Shown: positions 1-7,862 of the stretch, one piece after another
Layout: every line of letters begins with the position of its first letter
How positions within the stretch are numbered: the stretch's first letter is position 1
Source of the DNA: Thiodiazotropha sp040506705
Lineage (GTDB): Bacteria > Pseudomonadota > Gammaproteobacteria > Chromatiales > Chromatiaceae
DNA length: 64,000 nt
Reading direction: 5' to 3'
Assembly: GCA_040506705.1 (NCBI GenBank)
Contig: JBEVWG010000054.1
Location: forward strand, 1-64,000
The notes under the pieces: model-generated
Seen by the model: the letters and a program-made list of their open reading frames with translations, nothing else
Told to the model about the DNA's origin: nothing
Databases searched by the model: none
Made by a program: the position numbers and the translations under genes

Positions 1-82
1 TGTTGGTCTTTGGTTCGTTTGGTCACTTACCATTTAACCAACGAGGCCACCGCCTCTTCAAATGTGCGAAAGAAATTTTACG

Positions 83-952
83 TTATCCACTCATTCGCTT
101 TGCCCGGTAGGCAGAACCCAAGCGCCCAAGTAGCCACCAACCAAAAAGCCCCAGCAGAATAAACCCCAATAGATTGATCAGCGCGAACACCGGGGTTGCG
201 CCAACTCCAATCAAAAGACCAGCCTGGGTAAACCCCCGCAGCATGGTCTCACTGCTACCGATAATGGTTACTAAAATTACAGCACCTGTAACCCCAGCCA
301 CCATAAAGGTCAGTACCAATGGACCCACTGCCCGTATGCGACGCAACAAATAGGTGGTGAGCAACAGGGTTGGCGCACCATTGGCAAATAGCCAGAAATA
401 GAGCAACTGTCCGATGCTCGATTCAGGATTACGCAGGATAACCACTGCACCTATAAGTGCAACAATCGAGAAGTAAATCGCGAAAACAAGCTGTTTTTGA
501 GTTGGCGAGGTGGCCGCTACCACTGCCACAACGATAACCCCAGGCCAGGCATAACAGACAAACAACCAGAGAAAACGAACCAGAGGAAAGCCACCCCCGG
601 CTGTTATCATCCAGGGCAGGCTTAACACCAGGGCATAGATGACTCCAGCCACTCCATACACCAGAGCAAGCCGTTGCAGTGAAACGGAAGTCGCATCGAA
701 TAAAACTTTTGCGCGCCCCTGCAGAAGCGCTTTATCTTTAAGTGTGGTTATTGTCAGAGGTGATAAATTGTCAGCAGCCACCTGTGTACTGGCAACCGTA
801 GTCGGCGTATTCGACCCTCCACTGGCCCCCATGGATCGAATCACTGCACGACGGTAGAGCCACAGCAGTAAAAAAGAGAAGATCATAGTCAGAACTGCGC
901 TTACCAGGATGATGAAGGGTAGCGCCCCAGTCAATGCGGTCGTCAAATCCAT
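83..952 (-). CDS. Unrecognised multi-pass membrane protein, 289 aa
   Basis: I do not recognise a family. The protein opens with a hydrophobic helix (about residues 11-33), then a Ser/Thr/Gly/Ala-rich linker and a soluble stretch (about 40-85). About six further hydrophobic segments follow to the C-terminus, separated by short basic loops such as LLRRIRAVG. The ATG is preceded by a GAGAGG ribosome site five bases upstream, which supports the start. It reads leftwards and nothing in the next 80 bases is a convincing gene. It should be an inner-membrane protein; no catalytic or transport motif is visible. Confidence 0.7.
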   Translation of the reverse strand: MDLTTALTGALPFIILVSAVLTMIFSFLLLWLYRRAVIRSMGASGGSNTPTTVASTQVAADNLSPLTITTLKDKALLQGRAKVLFDATSVSLQRLALVYGVAGVIYALVLSLPWMITAGGGFPLVRFLWLFVCYAWPGVIVVAVVAATSPTQKQLVFAIYFSIVALIGAVVILRNPESSIGQLLYFWLFANGAPTLLLTTYLLRRIRAVGPLVLTFMVAGVTGAVILVTIIGSSETMLRGFTQAGLLIGVGATPVFALINLLGFILLGLFGWWLLGRLGSAYRAKRMSG

Positions 953-1139
953 CTGCGCCTCTCAGGCTAAACAGGGCAATCAGTAAAACACGTATCAGGT
1001 TACACTTTTTTTAAACCTATGCCTTTCTAAAATAGACCGATATCGTCTTTGATTGAAGATTGAAAATCGCTGAGTTCTTTCACTACCGGTTAACTGCCTT
1101 GTCACGCTCAACGCTTGTTCATCATTTACCAATTAAAGC

Positions 1140-1664
1140 TCAAACTGCCAATGAACAATTACCCCCTTCTTGATCAGCGACACCAAATTCTATTAGCCGT
1201 TGAAAAAACTCATCATGTTGAATGTAGTGGCTACCGTCACAGGAAAAGTTCATTGCAATCATTCCATTCAATCGATTTACTGATGCACTGCGAAGATAAA
1301 CCTGCTCATCTGATAATCGAAGACGCTTAAATTCTGCCAGAGTCAGACCAAGCTGATCCTGATTGATATTCGGTTGTCGCCCTTCATAAGATAGAGGCGG
1401 AAAGCTATCCAGAAAATCTGGGGCTAGAACCTCCTCCTTAACATAGACCCTGTAGTTATATGGATCATCATAGAACCAGCAGGTCAACTGCGAAGATGAG
1501 TAGTGGGCTTTTATATGAAAAGCACCTTTGGTAATGCACATCGCACAGATGATGCGGTGTATCTCGTCAAGGTTTTCATCGAAGAGACTGGTCTGACGTG
1601 ACTGCTGAAACAAGAACGCACGCACAGAAGGATCCCCTTTTACCTGCAACCAACGCTGTGGCAT
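1140..1664 (-). CDS. Hypothetical protein, 174 aa
   Basis: Soluble protein with no signal peptide or membrane helix and no motif that I recognise. It is rich in aromatic and acidic residues and carries six cysteines, but these are not arranged as a metal site apart from a CAMC pair near residue 41. A GGGG run lies about seven bases before the ATG. It diverges from hipB and lies 188 bp from the membrane-protein gene to its left. Codon pattern and length support a real gene; function is unknown. Confidence 0.55.
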   Translation of the reverse strand: MPQRWLQVKGDPSVRAFLFQQSRQTSLFDENLDEIHRIICAMCITKGAFHIKAHYSSSQLTCWFYDDPYNYRVYVKEEVLAPDFLDSFPPLSYEGRQPNINQDQLGLTLAEFKRLRLSDEQVYLRSASVNRLNGMIAMNFSCDGSHYIQHDEFFQRLIEFGVADQEGGNCSLAV

Positions 1665-1837
1665 ATCAGCACCCCGTTAAGATGGTTTTGAGTCTGTAGT
1701 AATAACCTAGTGAAATAGTCAGCTATTGTCCACATGTAGTCTCTAGGGTAATTTCCGAATCTGTTTGTAAATCGATAGCTAATTTTTAGGTTGCCTGAAC
1801 AAAAAAATTAGGTGGGCAAACAGACAAATGCTACTTT

Positions 1838-1896
1838 TATGTTGCCTATATCAAAATAAGATACTAATATGTTTCTTATAGGTAAATAGCAACATA
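1838..1896 (+). promoter_or_regulatory. Putative hipBA promoter with inverted-repeat operator
   Basis: TTGCCT (1842-1847) and TAATAT (1865-1870) are 17 bp apart and each matches four of six sigma-70 consensus bases. The promoter is straddled by an inverted repeat: CCTATA at 1845-1850 against TATAGG at 1877-1882, flanked by TATGTTG on the left and CAACATA on the right. HipB proteins bind inverted repeats over their own promoter, so this is the expected place for autorepression. The operator call is inference. Confidence 0.45.
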
Positions 1897-1907
1897 TATA
1901 TTTCATC

Positions 1908-2231
1908 ATGAATCCCCTACTCGAACAGATCAAAAAACGCCGCATAGCACTGGCACTCAAGCAGCACGATATGATGTTGCGCGTCGGCATATCGCGCCAG
2001 CAATATCAGCGGCTTGAATCCAAAGGCAATCCTCGACTCACTACCCTTGAGCTGATTGCTATGGGGCTTAAGAGCGAACTGCTGCTTATCCCGCAAGAAA
2101 AGTTAGATGCCGTACTGGCTGTACTGGCTGACGATGCCACAGCATCCAGCGACCCAAGACAGTCAGTCAAAGAAAAGAGTAAGTCATTAACCCATGATCC
2201 ATGGCAAGGGTTGCTGGAAGAAAACGATTGA
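1908..2231 (+). CDS. hipB: HipB-like antitoxin, XRE-family HTH regulator
   Basis: A 107-aa protein. A helix-turn-helix domain occupies about residues 6-62 (RRIALALKQHDMMLRVGISRQQY is its core region, with the recognition helix around residues 28-38). A polar tail of about 45 residues follows, ending in DPWQGLLEEND. HTH proteins directly upstream of hipA are the antitoxin and autorepressor of type II HipBA systems. The tail Trp recalls the C-terminal Trp with which E. coli HipB contacts HipA, but that parallel is inference. The stop codon overlaps the hipA start by three bases, so translation of the two is probably coupled. No strong ribosome site precedes the ATG. Confidence 0.85.
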   Translation: MNPLLEQIKKRRIALALKQHDMMLRVGISRQQYQRLESKGNPRLTTLELIAMGLKSELLLIPQEKLDAVLAVLADDATASSDPRQSVKEKSKSLTHDPWQGLLEEND

Positions 2232-3505
2232 GCACAGAAACAAATAATGAAGTGAATGTATTACAGCTCTCTATTCACGGCGTATTGATCGGATATCTGG
2301 CAGGGTTTAAGAATGGCCGCAATGTATTGAGCATTGCAGATACATTCAAAAACAATCCTGATCGCCCAACGTTTAGCCTGACTACGCACCCCAAGTTTCC
2401 TAATGCGGCCAAGCTCATGGCAGAGCCATGGACACGTAATCAAAGGCTACATCCTGTACTTTCAAACTTAATGCCAGAAGGCTCATTACTCGAGCTAATC
2501 GCACAAAGCCTTAAGGTACACGTTGATAATGAATTTCACCTTCTCTCGTTTCTTGGCGAAGATTTGCCCGGGGCAATCGAAGCCACGCCTATGGATCCTA
2601 AAGATGTTCCAGTTTCTGTTCTAAACACGCACGGAAAAGCCAAGGCCGTAAAATTCGATAAAGTCACTCAAGAAAACAGGTTTTCCTTGGCTGGTGTGCA
2701 AATGAAGTTTTCCATGAAGGAAAAGGATGGGCGCTATAACTTATCCAAAGGTGATGTGCTGGGTGACTGGATTATTAAAACGCCATCAACCAAACACAAA
2801 TTTGTACCACTGAACGAATACACTGCCATGTCGCTGGCGGGGATGGTTGGTGTTGATATTCCTGAGATCAAACTTGTTGAGCTGGATAAGCTCGATAACC
2901 TGCCACAAATTAACTTACCCGATGAAAAGCAAGCCTTTGCCATCAAGCGATTTGATCGTGAAGACGATCAACGTATTCACATGGAAGACTTTGCTCAAAT
3001 TCTGGTGAAGTACCCGCACGAAAAATACACTTCCGCTAATTACGAGAATATCGGCAAAGTCATTTATCACTTTTCTGGCGACGGGCTGGCCGATGCGCAA
3101 CAGTTCGCAAGGCGGTTACTGGTGAATATTCTGCTGGCGAATGGCGATGCACATCTAAAGAACTGGAGCTTTCTTTACGCCGATAAGATTACGCCACGGC
3201 TTTCTCCTGCTTACGATATCGTGACAACCAACGTCTATATCGAAAATGAAACCCAGTATGCGCTCAATCTCAGTAAAACAAAGGAATGGTATGTCGTATC
3301 AATGGCGCACTTCCAGATGTGGGCAGATAAATCAGGCATTCCATGGCGGGTAATAAAGCCACACTTGGATGACACGCTGAATAAGGCAAGGGAACTTTGG
3401 CCTGAAACACTCAAAGCACTACCGATGGAGGATGCCCATAAAGATGGTTTAAAAGCCCATTGGAGCAAGCTTCATGAAGATTTTGCAATTGATAACACAA
3501 AATAA
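2228..3505 (+). CDS. hipA: HipA-family serine/threonine kinase toxin, TTG start
   Basis: A 425-aa protein, close to the family length of about 440. The N-terminal HipA_N subdomain covers about residues 8-105; kinase-like motifs follow: GVQMKFS (activation/ejection-loop region), AFAIKRFDR (ATP-binding lysine), NGDAHLKNWS (catalytic loop) and SPAYDIVTT (metal-binding Asp). HipA kinases phosphorylate glutamyl-tRNA synthetase or related targets and induce dormancy. I chose the TTG at 2228 over the in-frame ATG at 2201. GGAAG sits seven bases before the TTG, the TTG overlaps the hipB stop in a coupled TTGA, and the ATG has no ribosome site and would add nine basic residues inside hipB. No frameshift or lost key residue is seen, so the toxin looks intact. 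Confidence 0.88.
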   Translation: MSTETNNEVNVLQLSIHGVLIGYLAGFKNGRNVLSIADTFKNNPDRPTFSLTTHPKFPNAAKLMAEPWTRNQRLHPVLSNLMPEGSLLELIAQSLKVHVDNEFHLLSFLGEDLPGAIEATPMDPKDVPVSVLNTHGKAKAVKFDKVTQENRFSLAGVQMKFSMKEKDGRYNLSKGDVLGDWIIKTPSTKHKFVPLNEYTAMSLAGMVGVDIPEIKLVELDKLDNLPQINLPDEKQAFAIKRFDREDDQRIHMEDFAQILVKYPHEKYTSANYENIGKVIYHFSGDGLADAQQFARRLLVNILLANGDAHLKNWSFLYADKITPRLSPAYDIVTTNVYIENETQYALNLSKTKEWYVVSMAHFQMWADKSGIPWRVIKPHLDDTLNKARELWPETLKALPMEDAHKDGLKAHWSKLHEDFAIDNTK

Positions 3506-3660
3506 GCCCATCGCGAGGCTAGTGGGCACTACCTGAAGTATTGCGAGATATCCGATAAGGATACCCATGGGTAAAGCTTGTTTTGCTGTATACCTGGGTA
3601 AGTTTTCTAGGTTCGAGGGTTTTCTCGATTGGTAAGCTTGGATACTGGCAAGAGATCGAC

Positions 3661-3700
3661 AGAAATAAAAAAGCCAGGGACTCGTAAGTACCTGGCTTTA
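3661..3700 (-). terminator. Intrinsic terminator of the initiator tRNA gene
   Basis: A perfect 9-bp stem (3670-3678 with 3691-3699) has a 12-nt loop. Read on the minus strand it is followed by TTTTTTATTT. It begins 11 bases after the tRNA 3' end, so it closes the tRNA transcript and also separates it from the convergent hipBA genes. Confidence 0.85.
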
Positions 3701-3710
3701 ATATTTTGAT

Positions 3711-3787
<77 letters not shown>

Positions 3788-3799
3788 TCAAGGAGGGGC

Positions 3800-3828
3800 A
3801 TACTACCTGTGATGGGCTAAGATGACAA
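3800..3828 (-). promoter_or_regulatory. Promoter of the initiator tRNA gene
   Basis: On the minus strand TTGTCA (3823-3828) and TAGTAT (3800-3805) are exactly 17 bp apart, each matching five and four of six consensus bases. A GC-rich stretch, GCCCCTCC, lies just downstream; GC-rich discriminators are typical of stringently controlled stable-RNA promoters. The start would fall a few bases before the tRNA 5' end at 3787. Confidence 0.7.
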
Positions 3829-3962
3829 CCCCTTTACAGAATATATTTAAGCTAAAACATTTAATTCGTTTTTAAATAAAAAACAGCCCCGTTCTATTAC
3901 AAAAAAACAGCTGGAATGAGATTCGTCCATCAATTGCATTGGCGGAAATTATCAACAGCAAT

Positions 3963-4840
3963 GTAGCCTGGATGGAGTGCAACGGAATCCGGGGAGATGG
4001 TGCGTTGTCCCCCCGGCGTTCCCACGTGGGAGAGGCTTGTTGGCTGGGTGTGAAAGGGATAGCACGGTCGCTCTGTATTGGGGTTACCTATCCCGGATTC
4101 CGCTTCGCTTCATCCAGGCTACACAGACCGCTTAACAATGTAGCCTGGATGGAGTGCAACGAAATCCGGGGAGATGGTGCGGTTGTCCCCCGGTGCTCCC
4201 ACGAGGGAGTGACTTGCTGGCTGAGTGTGAAAGGGATAGCACGGTCGCTCTGTATTGGGGTTACCTATCCCGGATTCCGCTTCGCTTCATCCAGGCTACA
4301 CAGACCGCTTAACAANNNNNNNNNNNNNNNNNNNNNNNNNNNNNNNNNNNNNNNNNNNNNNNNNNNNNNNNNNNNNNNNNNNNNNNNNNNNNNNNNNNNN
4401 NNNNNNNNNNNNNNNGAAAGGGATAGCACGGTCGCTCTGTATTGGGGTTACCTATCCCGGATTCCGCTTCGCTTCATCCAGGCTACACAGACCGCTTAAC
4501 AATGTAACCTGGATGGAGTGCAACGAAATCCGGGGAGATGGTGCGTTGTCCCCCCGGCGTTCCCACGTGGGAGAGGCTTGTTGGCTGGGTGTGAAAGGGA
4601 TAGCACGGTCGCTCTGTATTGGGGTTACCTATCCCGGATTCCGCTTCGCTTCATCCAGGCTACACAGACCGCTTAACAATGTAGCCTGGATGGAGTGCAA
4701 CGGAATCCGGGAAGATGGTGCGGTTGTCCCCCGGCGTTTCAGCGAGGGGGAGGCTTGTTGGCTGGGTGTGAAAGGGATATGACGGTCGCTGTGTCTTGGG
4801 GTTACCTATCCCGGATTCCGCTTCGCTCCATCCAGGCTAC
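3963..4840. repeat. Tandem array of about 177-bp hairpin repeats, with assembly gap
   Basis: Units begin at 3964, 4141, (gap), 4504 and 4682, giving periods of 177-178 bp; a partial unit lies right of the gap at 4416-4503. Each unit is bounded by imperfectly inverted 30-bp arms: a left arm starting GTAGCCTGGATGGAG and a right arm ending CATCCAGGCTAC. The roughly 120-bp interior is nearly identical between units, with small changes such as GCGTT against GTGCT. The leading GTAG tetranucleotide and paired inverted arms resemble REP/BIME elements of the kind linked to RAYT transposases. No such transposase is in the window. The array starts 20 bases after the nuoN stop on the downstream side, so complex I transcripts run into it. 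Confidence 0.85.
4316..4415. other. Assembly gap of 100 N inside the repeat array
   Basis: A run of exactly 100 N, the usual placeholder for unknown length. Unit phase shows the placeholder is not the true length. Continuing the unit at 4318 would put the GAAAGGG landmark at 4406, but it is at 4416. The missing DNA is therefore about 90 bp plus a whole number of 177-bp units. Confidence 0.95.
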
Positions 4841-4859
4841 TCAGACCAGGGAGGCGGGC

Positions 4860-6308
4860 TTAGCCGCCTATGGCATTGGCGCAGATTGTCAGCAGTCCGG
4901 CTGGAAATAGGCCTAGAACCAACATGGATAGGCCATTTATGGAGAGCATAACCTGGGTATCCACCCCTATTGAGAGTGGGGTTTCATCAACTGGCTGATC
5001 AAAATAGATCAGTTTGACGATGCGGATGTAGTAGAAGGCACCGATAATTGAGAAGGCAACACCGACCAGGGCCAGCCAGGTCAGATCCACGGAGACCACT
5101 GCATCAAGCACAAACAGCTTGGCAAAGAATCCCACCGTGGGCGGCACGCCTGCCATGGAGAACATAAGCAGCAGCATCATGCCGGCAAACCAGGGATTGC
5201 GCTGATTCAGGCCTTTCAAATCATCAATGTTATCGGCTTCGAATCCCTTGCGGCTAAGGGCTATGATAATGCCGAAAGCACCGGCAGACATCAGCGCATA
5301 GACCAGGGTGTAGAACATTGCTGCGGTATAACCTTCGTTAGTCCCCGCCAATATGCCGAGCATGATAAAACCGACATGAGAGATGGTGGAGTAGGCAAGC
5401 ATTCGTTTGATGTTGCTCTGTGCAATGGCAACCAGGTTACCAACACCCATTGAGAGTACGGCGAGAATGATCAGCATCCCTTGCCACCCCTCCCAACCAC
5501 CATTCAAGTCGGCCAGGCCATCTACAAGCAGACGCATTGCGAGGGCAAACGCAGCAATTTTGGGTGCGCTGCCGAGAAAGGCGACCACTGCAGTCGGTGC
5601 ACCGTGATAGACATCAGGAACCCACATGTGAAAAGGAACGGCGCCCAGCTTGAAGGAGAGCCCGATGACCAGAAAAACAATACCGAAGATCATCACGATC
5701 TGGTTCATATCGCCTTTGTCGACCACTTTGGCCAACTCATCGAATTGCAGTGTGCCAGTGGCGCCATAGATCATCGAGATACCGTAGAGCAGCATTCCCG
5801 AGGCCAGTGCACCCAGAACAAAATATTTCATCGCTGCCTCTGCGCCATGGGCAGAATCCCGATTGAACGCCACCAGAGCATAGAGGCAGAGTGCAAGTAG
5901 TTCCAAGCCAAGATAGATGGTGAGAAAGCTGTTGGCGGAGGTCATGATGCTCATCCCCAGAACAGCGAACAGACCCAGGGTGTAGAACTCTCCTTTAAAC
6001 AGGTCTCGTTCGCGCAGATAGTCCTTGGCGTAGAGAAATGTCATAAAGGTCACCAAATAGATGCCCACTTTCAGCACATCGCTCATCGGGTCGCGAATAT
6101 AGCTGCCATCGAAGACGATCTGAGTCACTGGACTGGCAACCGCCAGGGTGATGGCCACGATAACCAGTAGACCGATCTGGCTGATGATGTAGCTGATGAT
6201 ACGCTGCTCTTGCCGCAGAAAGAGGTCAACCACGAGCACCAGACAGGCCAGGGTCAGCAAGGATATTTCCGGTAATACCGGTATCAGTTGTGTTGCATCA
6301 AATTGCAT
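4860..6308 (-). CDS. nuoN: NADH-quinone oxidoreductase subunit N
   Basis: A 482-aa polytopic membrane protein of the antiporter-like complex I subunits, one of the three proton-pumping modules with NuoL and NuoM. About 14 helices are predicted from the hydrophobic pattern. The conserved ion-channel stretches are visible, including the Glu/Lys-bearing helix YLGLELLALCLYALVAF and the ML(A)YSTISHVG segment found in all three antiporter-like subunits. Last gene of the nuo operon, 30 bp after nuoM. A small stem (AGGCGG with CCGCCT, 4852-4869) encloses its stop codon, and the repeat array follows. Confidence 0.97.
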   Translation of the reverse strand: MQFDATQLIPVLPEISLLTLACLVLVVDLFLRQEQRIISYIISQIGLLVIVAITLAVASPVTQIVFDGSYIRDPMSDVLKVGIYLVTFMTFLYAKDYLRERDLFKGEFYTLGLFAVLGMSIMTSANSFLTIYLGLELLALCLYALVAFNRDSAHGAEAAMKYFVLGALASGMLLYGISMIYGATGTLQFDELAKVVDKGDMNQIVMIFGIVFLVIGLSFKLGAVPFHMWVPDVYHGAPTAVVAFLGSAPKIAAFALAMRLLVDGLADLNGGWEGWQGMLIILAVLSMGVGNLVAIAQSNIKRMLAYSTISHVGFIMLGILAGTNEGYTAAMFYTLVYALMSAGAFGIIIALSRKGFEADNIDDLKGLNQRNPWFAGMMLLLMFSMAGVPPTVGFFAKLFVLDAVVSVDLTWLALVGVAFSIIGAFYYIRIVKLIYFDQPVDETPLSIGVDTQVMLSINGLSMLVLGLFPAGLLTICANAIGG

Positions 6309-6338
6309 GATTTCGCTACCGAGTCGGGCTCCGTCAGG

Positions 6339-7856
6339 TTATAACTTGGAAACAGCAATATGCTGAATCAGGTTGTTGACAGAAGCATCCATCACTTCAA
6401 CCAGGGGTGCTGGCCATAAGCCCAACAGCAGCACAGCCACTGCCAGGGTGCCCAACACAATGAATTCACGTCTGTTCATATCTTGTAGTGATGCCACGCC
6501 CTCTGAGGCTACATCACCAAAGACCACCCGCTTGACCATCCATAGGGTATAAGCTGCACCTATTATCAGCGTTGTCGCTGCAAGGAAGGCATACCAGAAG
6601 TCTGCACGGAAACTGGCCAGAATCACCATAAACTCGCCGACGAAACCGGAAGTACCTGGTAGCCCTGCATTGGCCATGGCGAAAAAGACCATGAAACCGG
6701 CGAATATCGGCATGGTGTGTACTACCCCACCATAGTCGTTGATCTCCCGACTGTGCAAGCGGTCGTAGAGTACTCCGACACAGAGGAACATGGCGGCAGA
6801 GATGAAGCCATGGGAGACCATCTGCACCATACCTCCCTCGATACCCAATACTGCACCACTGCCTTCATTATCCTGAGTGATCATAAAGACGATGAAGAAA
6901 CCAAGGGTGACAAAGCCCATATGGGCGATGGAAGAGTAAGCAATCAGCTTCTTCATATCCTGCTGGATCAACGCCACAAAGCCAATGTAGACCACCGCAA
7001 TGAGGGACATGCTGATAATCAACCAATCCAGGGAATGGCTGGCATCAGGGGTAATCGGTAGACTGAAACGGAGAAAACCGTAACCACCAATCTTCAGCAT
7101 GATCGCCGCCAGGATTACTGAACCCCCAGTTGGCGCCTCTACATGGGCATCAGGCAACCAGGTATGAACAGGCCACATGGGTACCTTGACTGCAAACGCC
7201 ATCAGAAAAGCGACAAAGATCAGAATCTGCTCGGTCAGACCCAGCTTTAGAGTGTGGAAACCCAGAATGTCGAAACTGCCCGACTGGAAGTACATATAGA
7301 TCAGGGCGACCAACATGAATACAGAGCCGAAGAATGTGTATAGGAAAAACTTGATGGTAGCGTAGACCCGGTTTGGTCCACCCCAGACACCAATGATCAG
7401 GAACATCGGAATCAGCATCGCTTCCCAAAAGACATAGAAGAGCATCGCATCAAGGGCGGAGAAGACACCGACCATCACCCCTTCCATAATCAGGAAGGCG
7501 GCCATGTACTGAGAGGGACGGTATTGAATCACTTCCCAGCCGGCAATCACCACCAGTGGGGTGATAAAGGTAGTGAGAACGATCAACGGCATGGAGATGC
7601 CATCAACACCCATGTAGTACTCGATATTGAAACCAGGTATCCAGGGCACACGTTCAACAAACTGCATATCAGCAGTGGTGCTATCAAAAGCAAACCAGAG
7701 AGGCAGACTGACAATGAAGGTCAAAATGGCAATGGTCAATGCGGTCCACTTGGTGGCATTCGCCTCCCGGTCGCCACTGGCGAGTACCATAAAGCCACCT
7801 ACTATAGGCAGCCAGACCGTAAGACTTAGGATGGGCCAATCGGCAATCATGCTCAA
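6339..7856 (-). CDS. nuoM: NADH-quinone oxidoreductase subunit M
   Basis: A 505-aa antiporter-like membrane subunit of complex I. Recognisable stretches are FYVFWEAMLIPMFLIIG (essential Glu helix), WPVHTWLPDAHVEAPT (discontinuous helix and Lys region) and LIAYSSIAHMG. Length is typical for NuoM (about 500). It sits 6 bp downstream of nuoL and 30 bp upstream of nuoN, consistent with one polycistronic mRNA. Confidence 0.97.
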   Translation of the reverse strand: MSMIADWPILSLTVWLPIVGGFMVLASGDREANATKWTALTIAILTFIVSLPLWFAFDSTTADMQFVERVPWIPGFNIEYYMGVDGISMPLIVLTTFITPLVVIAGWEVIQYRPSQYMAAFLIMEGVMVGVFSALDAMLFYVFWEAMLIPMFLIIGVWGGPNRVYATIKFFLYTFFGSVFMLVALIYMYFQSGSFDILGFHTLKLGLTEQILIFVAFLMAFAVKVPMWPVHTWLPDAHVEAPTGGSVILAAIMLKIGGYGFLRFSLPITPDASHSLDWLIISMSLIAVVYIGFVALIQQDMKKLIAYSSIAHMGFVTLGFFIVFMITQDNEGSGAVLGIEGGMVQMVSHGFISAAMFLCVGVLYDRLHSREINDYGGVVHTMPIFAGFMVFFAMANAGLPGTSGFVGEFMVILASFRADFWYAFLAATTLIIGAAYTLWMVKRVVFGDVASEGVASLQDMNRREFIVLGTLAVAVLLLGLWPAPLVEVMDASVNNLIQHIAVSKL

Positions 7857-7862
7857 CGTCCT

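Noticed and set aside
28..75. Minus-strand reading FRTFEEAVASLVKW that looks like a protein C-terminus
   Set aside because: An in-frame stop lies just before it and there is no start codon, so at most it is a gene remnant; not supportable.
3939..4782. Open frames of 175-186 codons within the repeat array
   Set aside because: They are the tandem repeat read in frame, run through the N gap and lack ribosome sites or family features.
3963..4840. Possible CRISPR array
   Set aside because: Entire 177-bp units repeat with no unique spacers, and no cas gene is near; the same holds for 23715-24335 with its 90-bp units.
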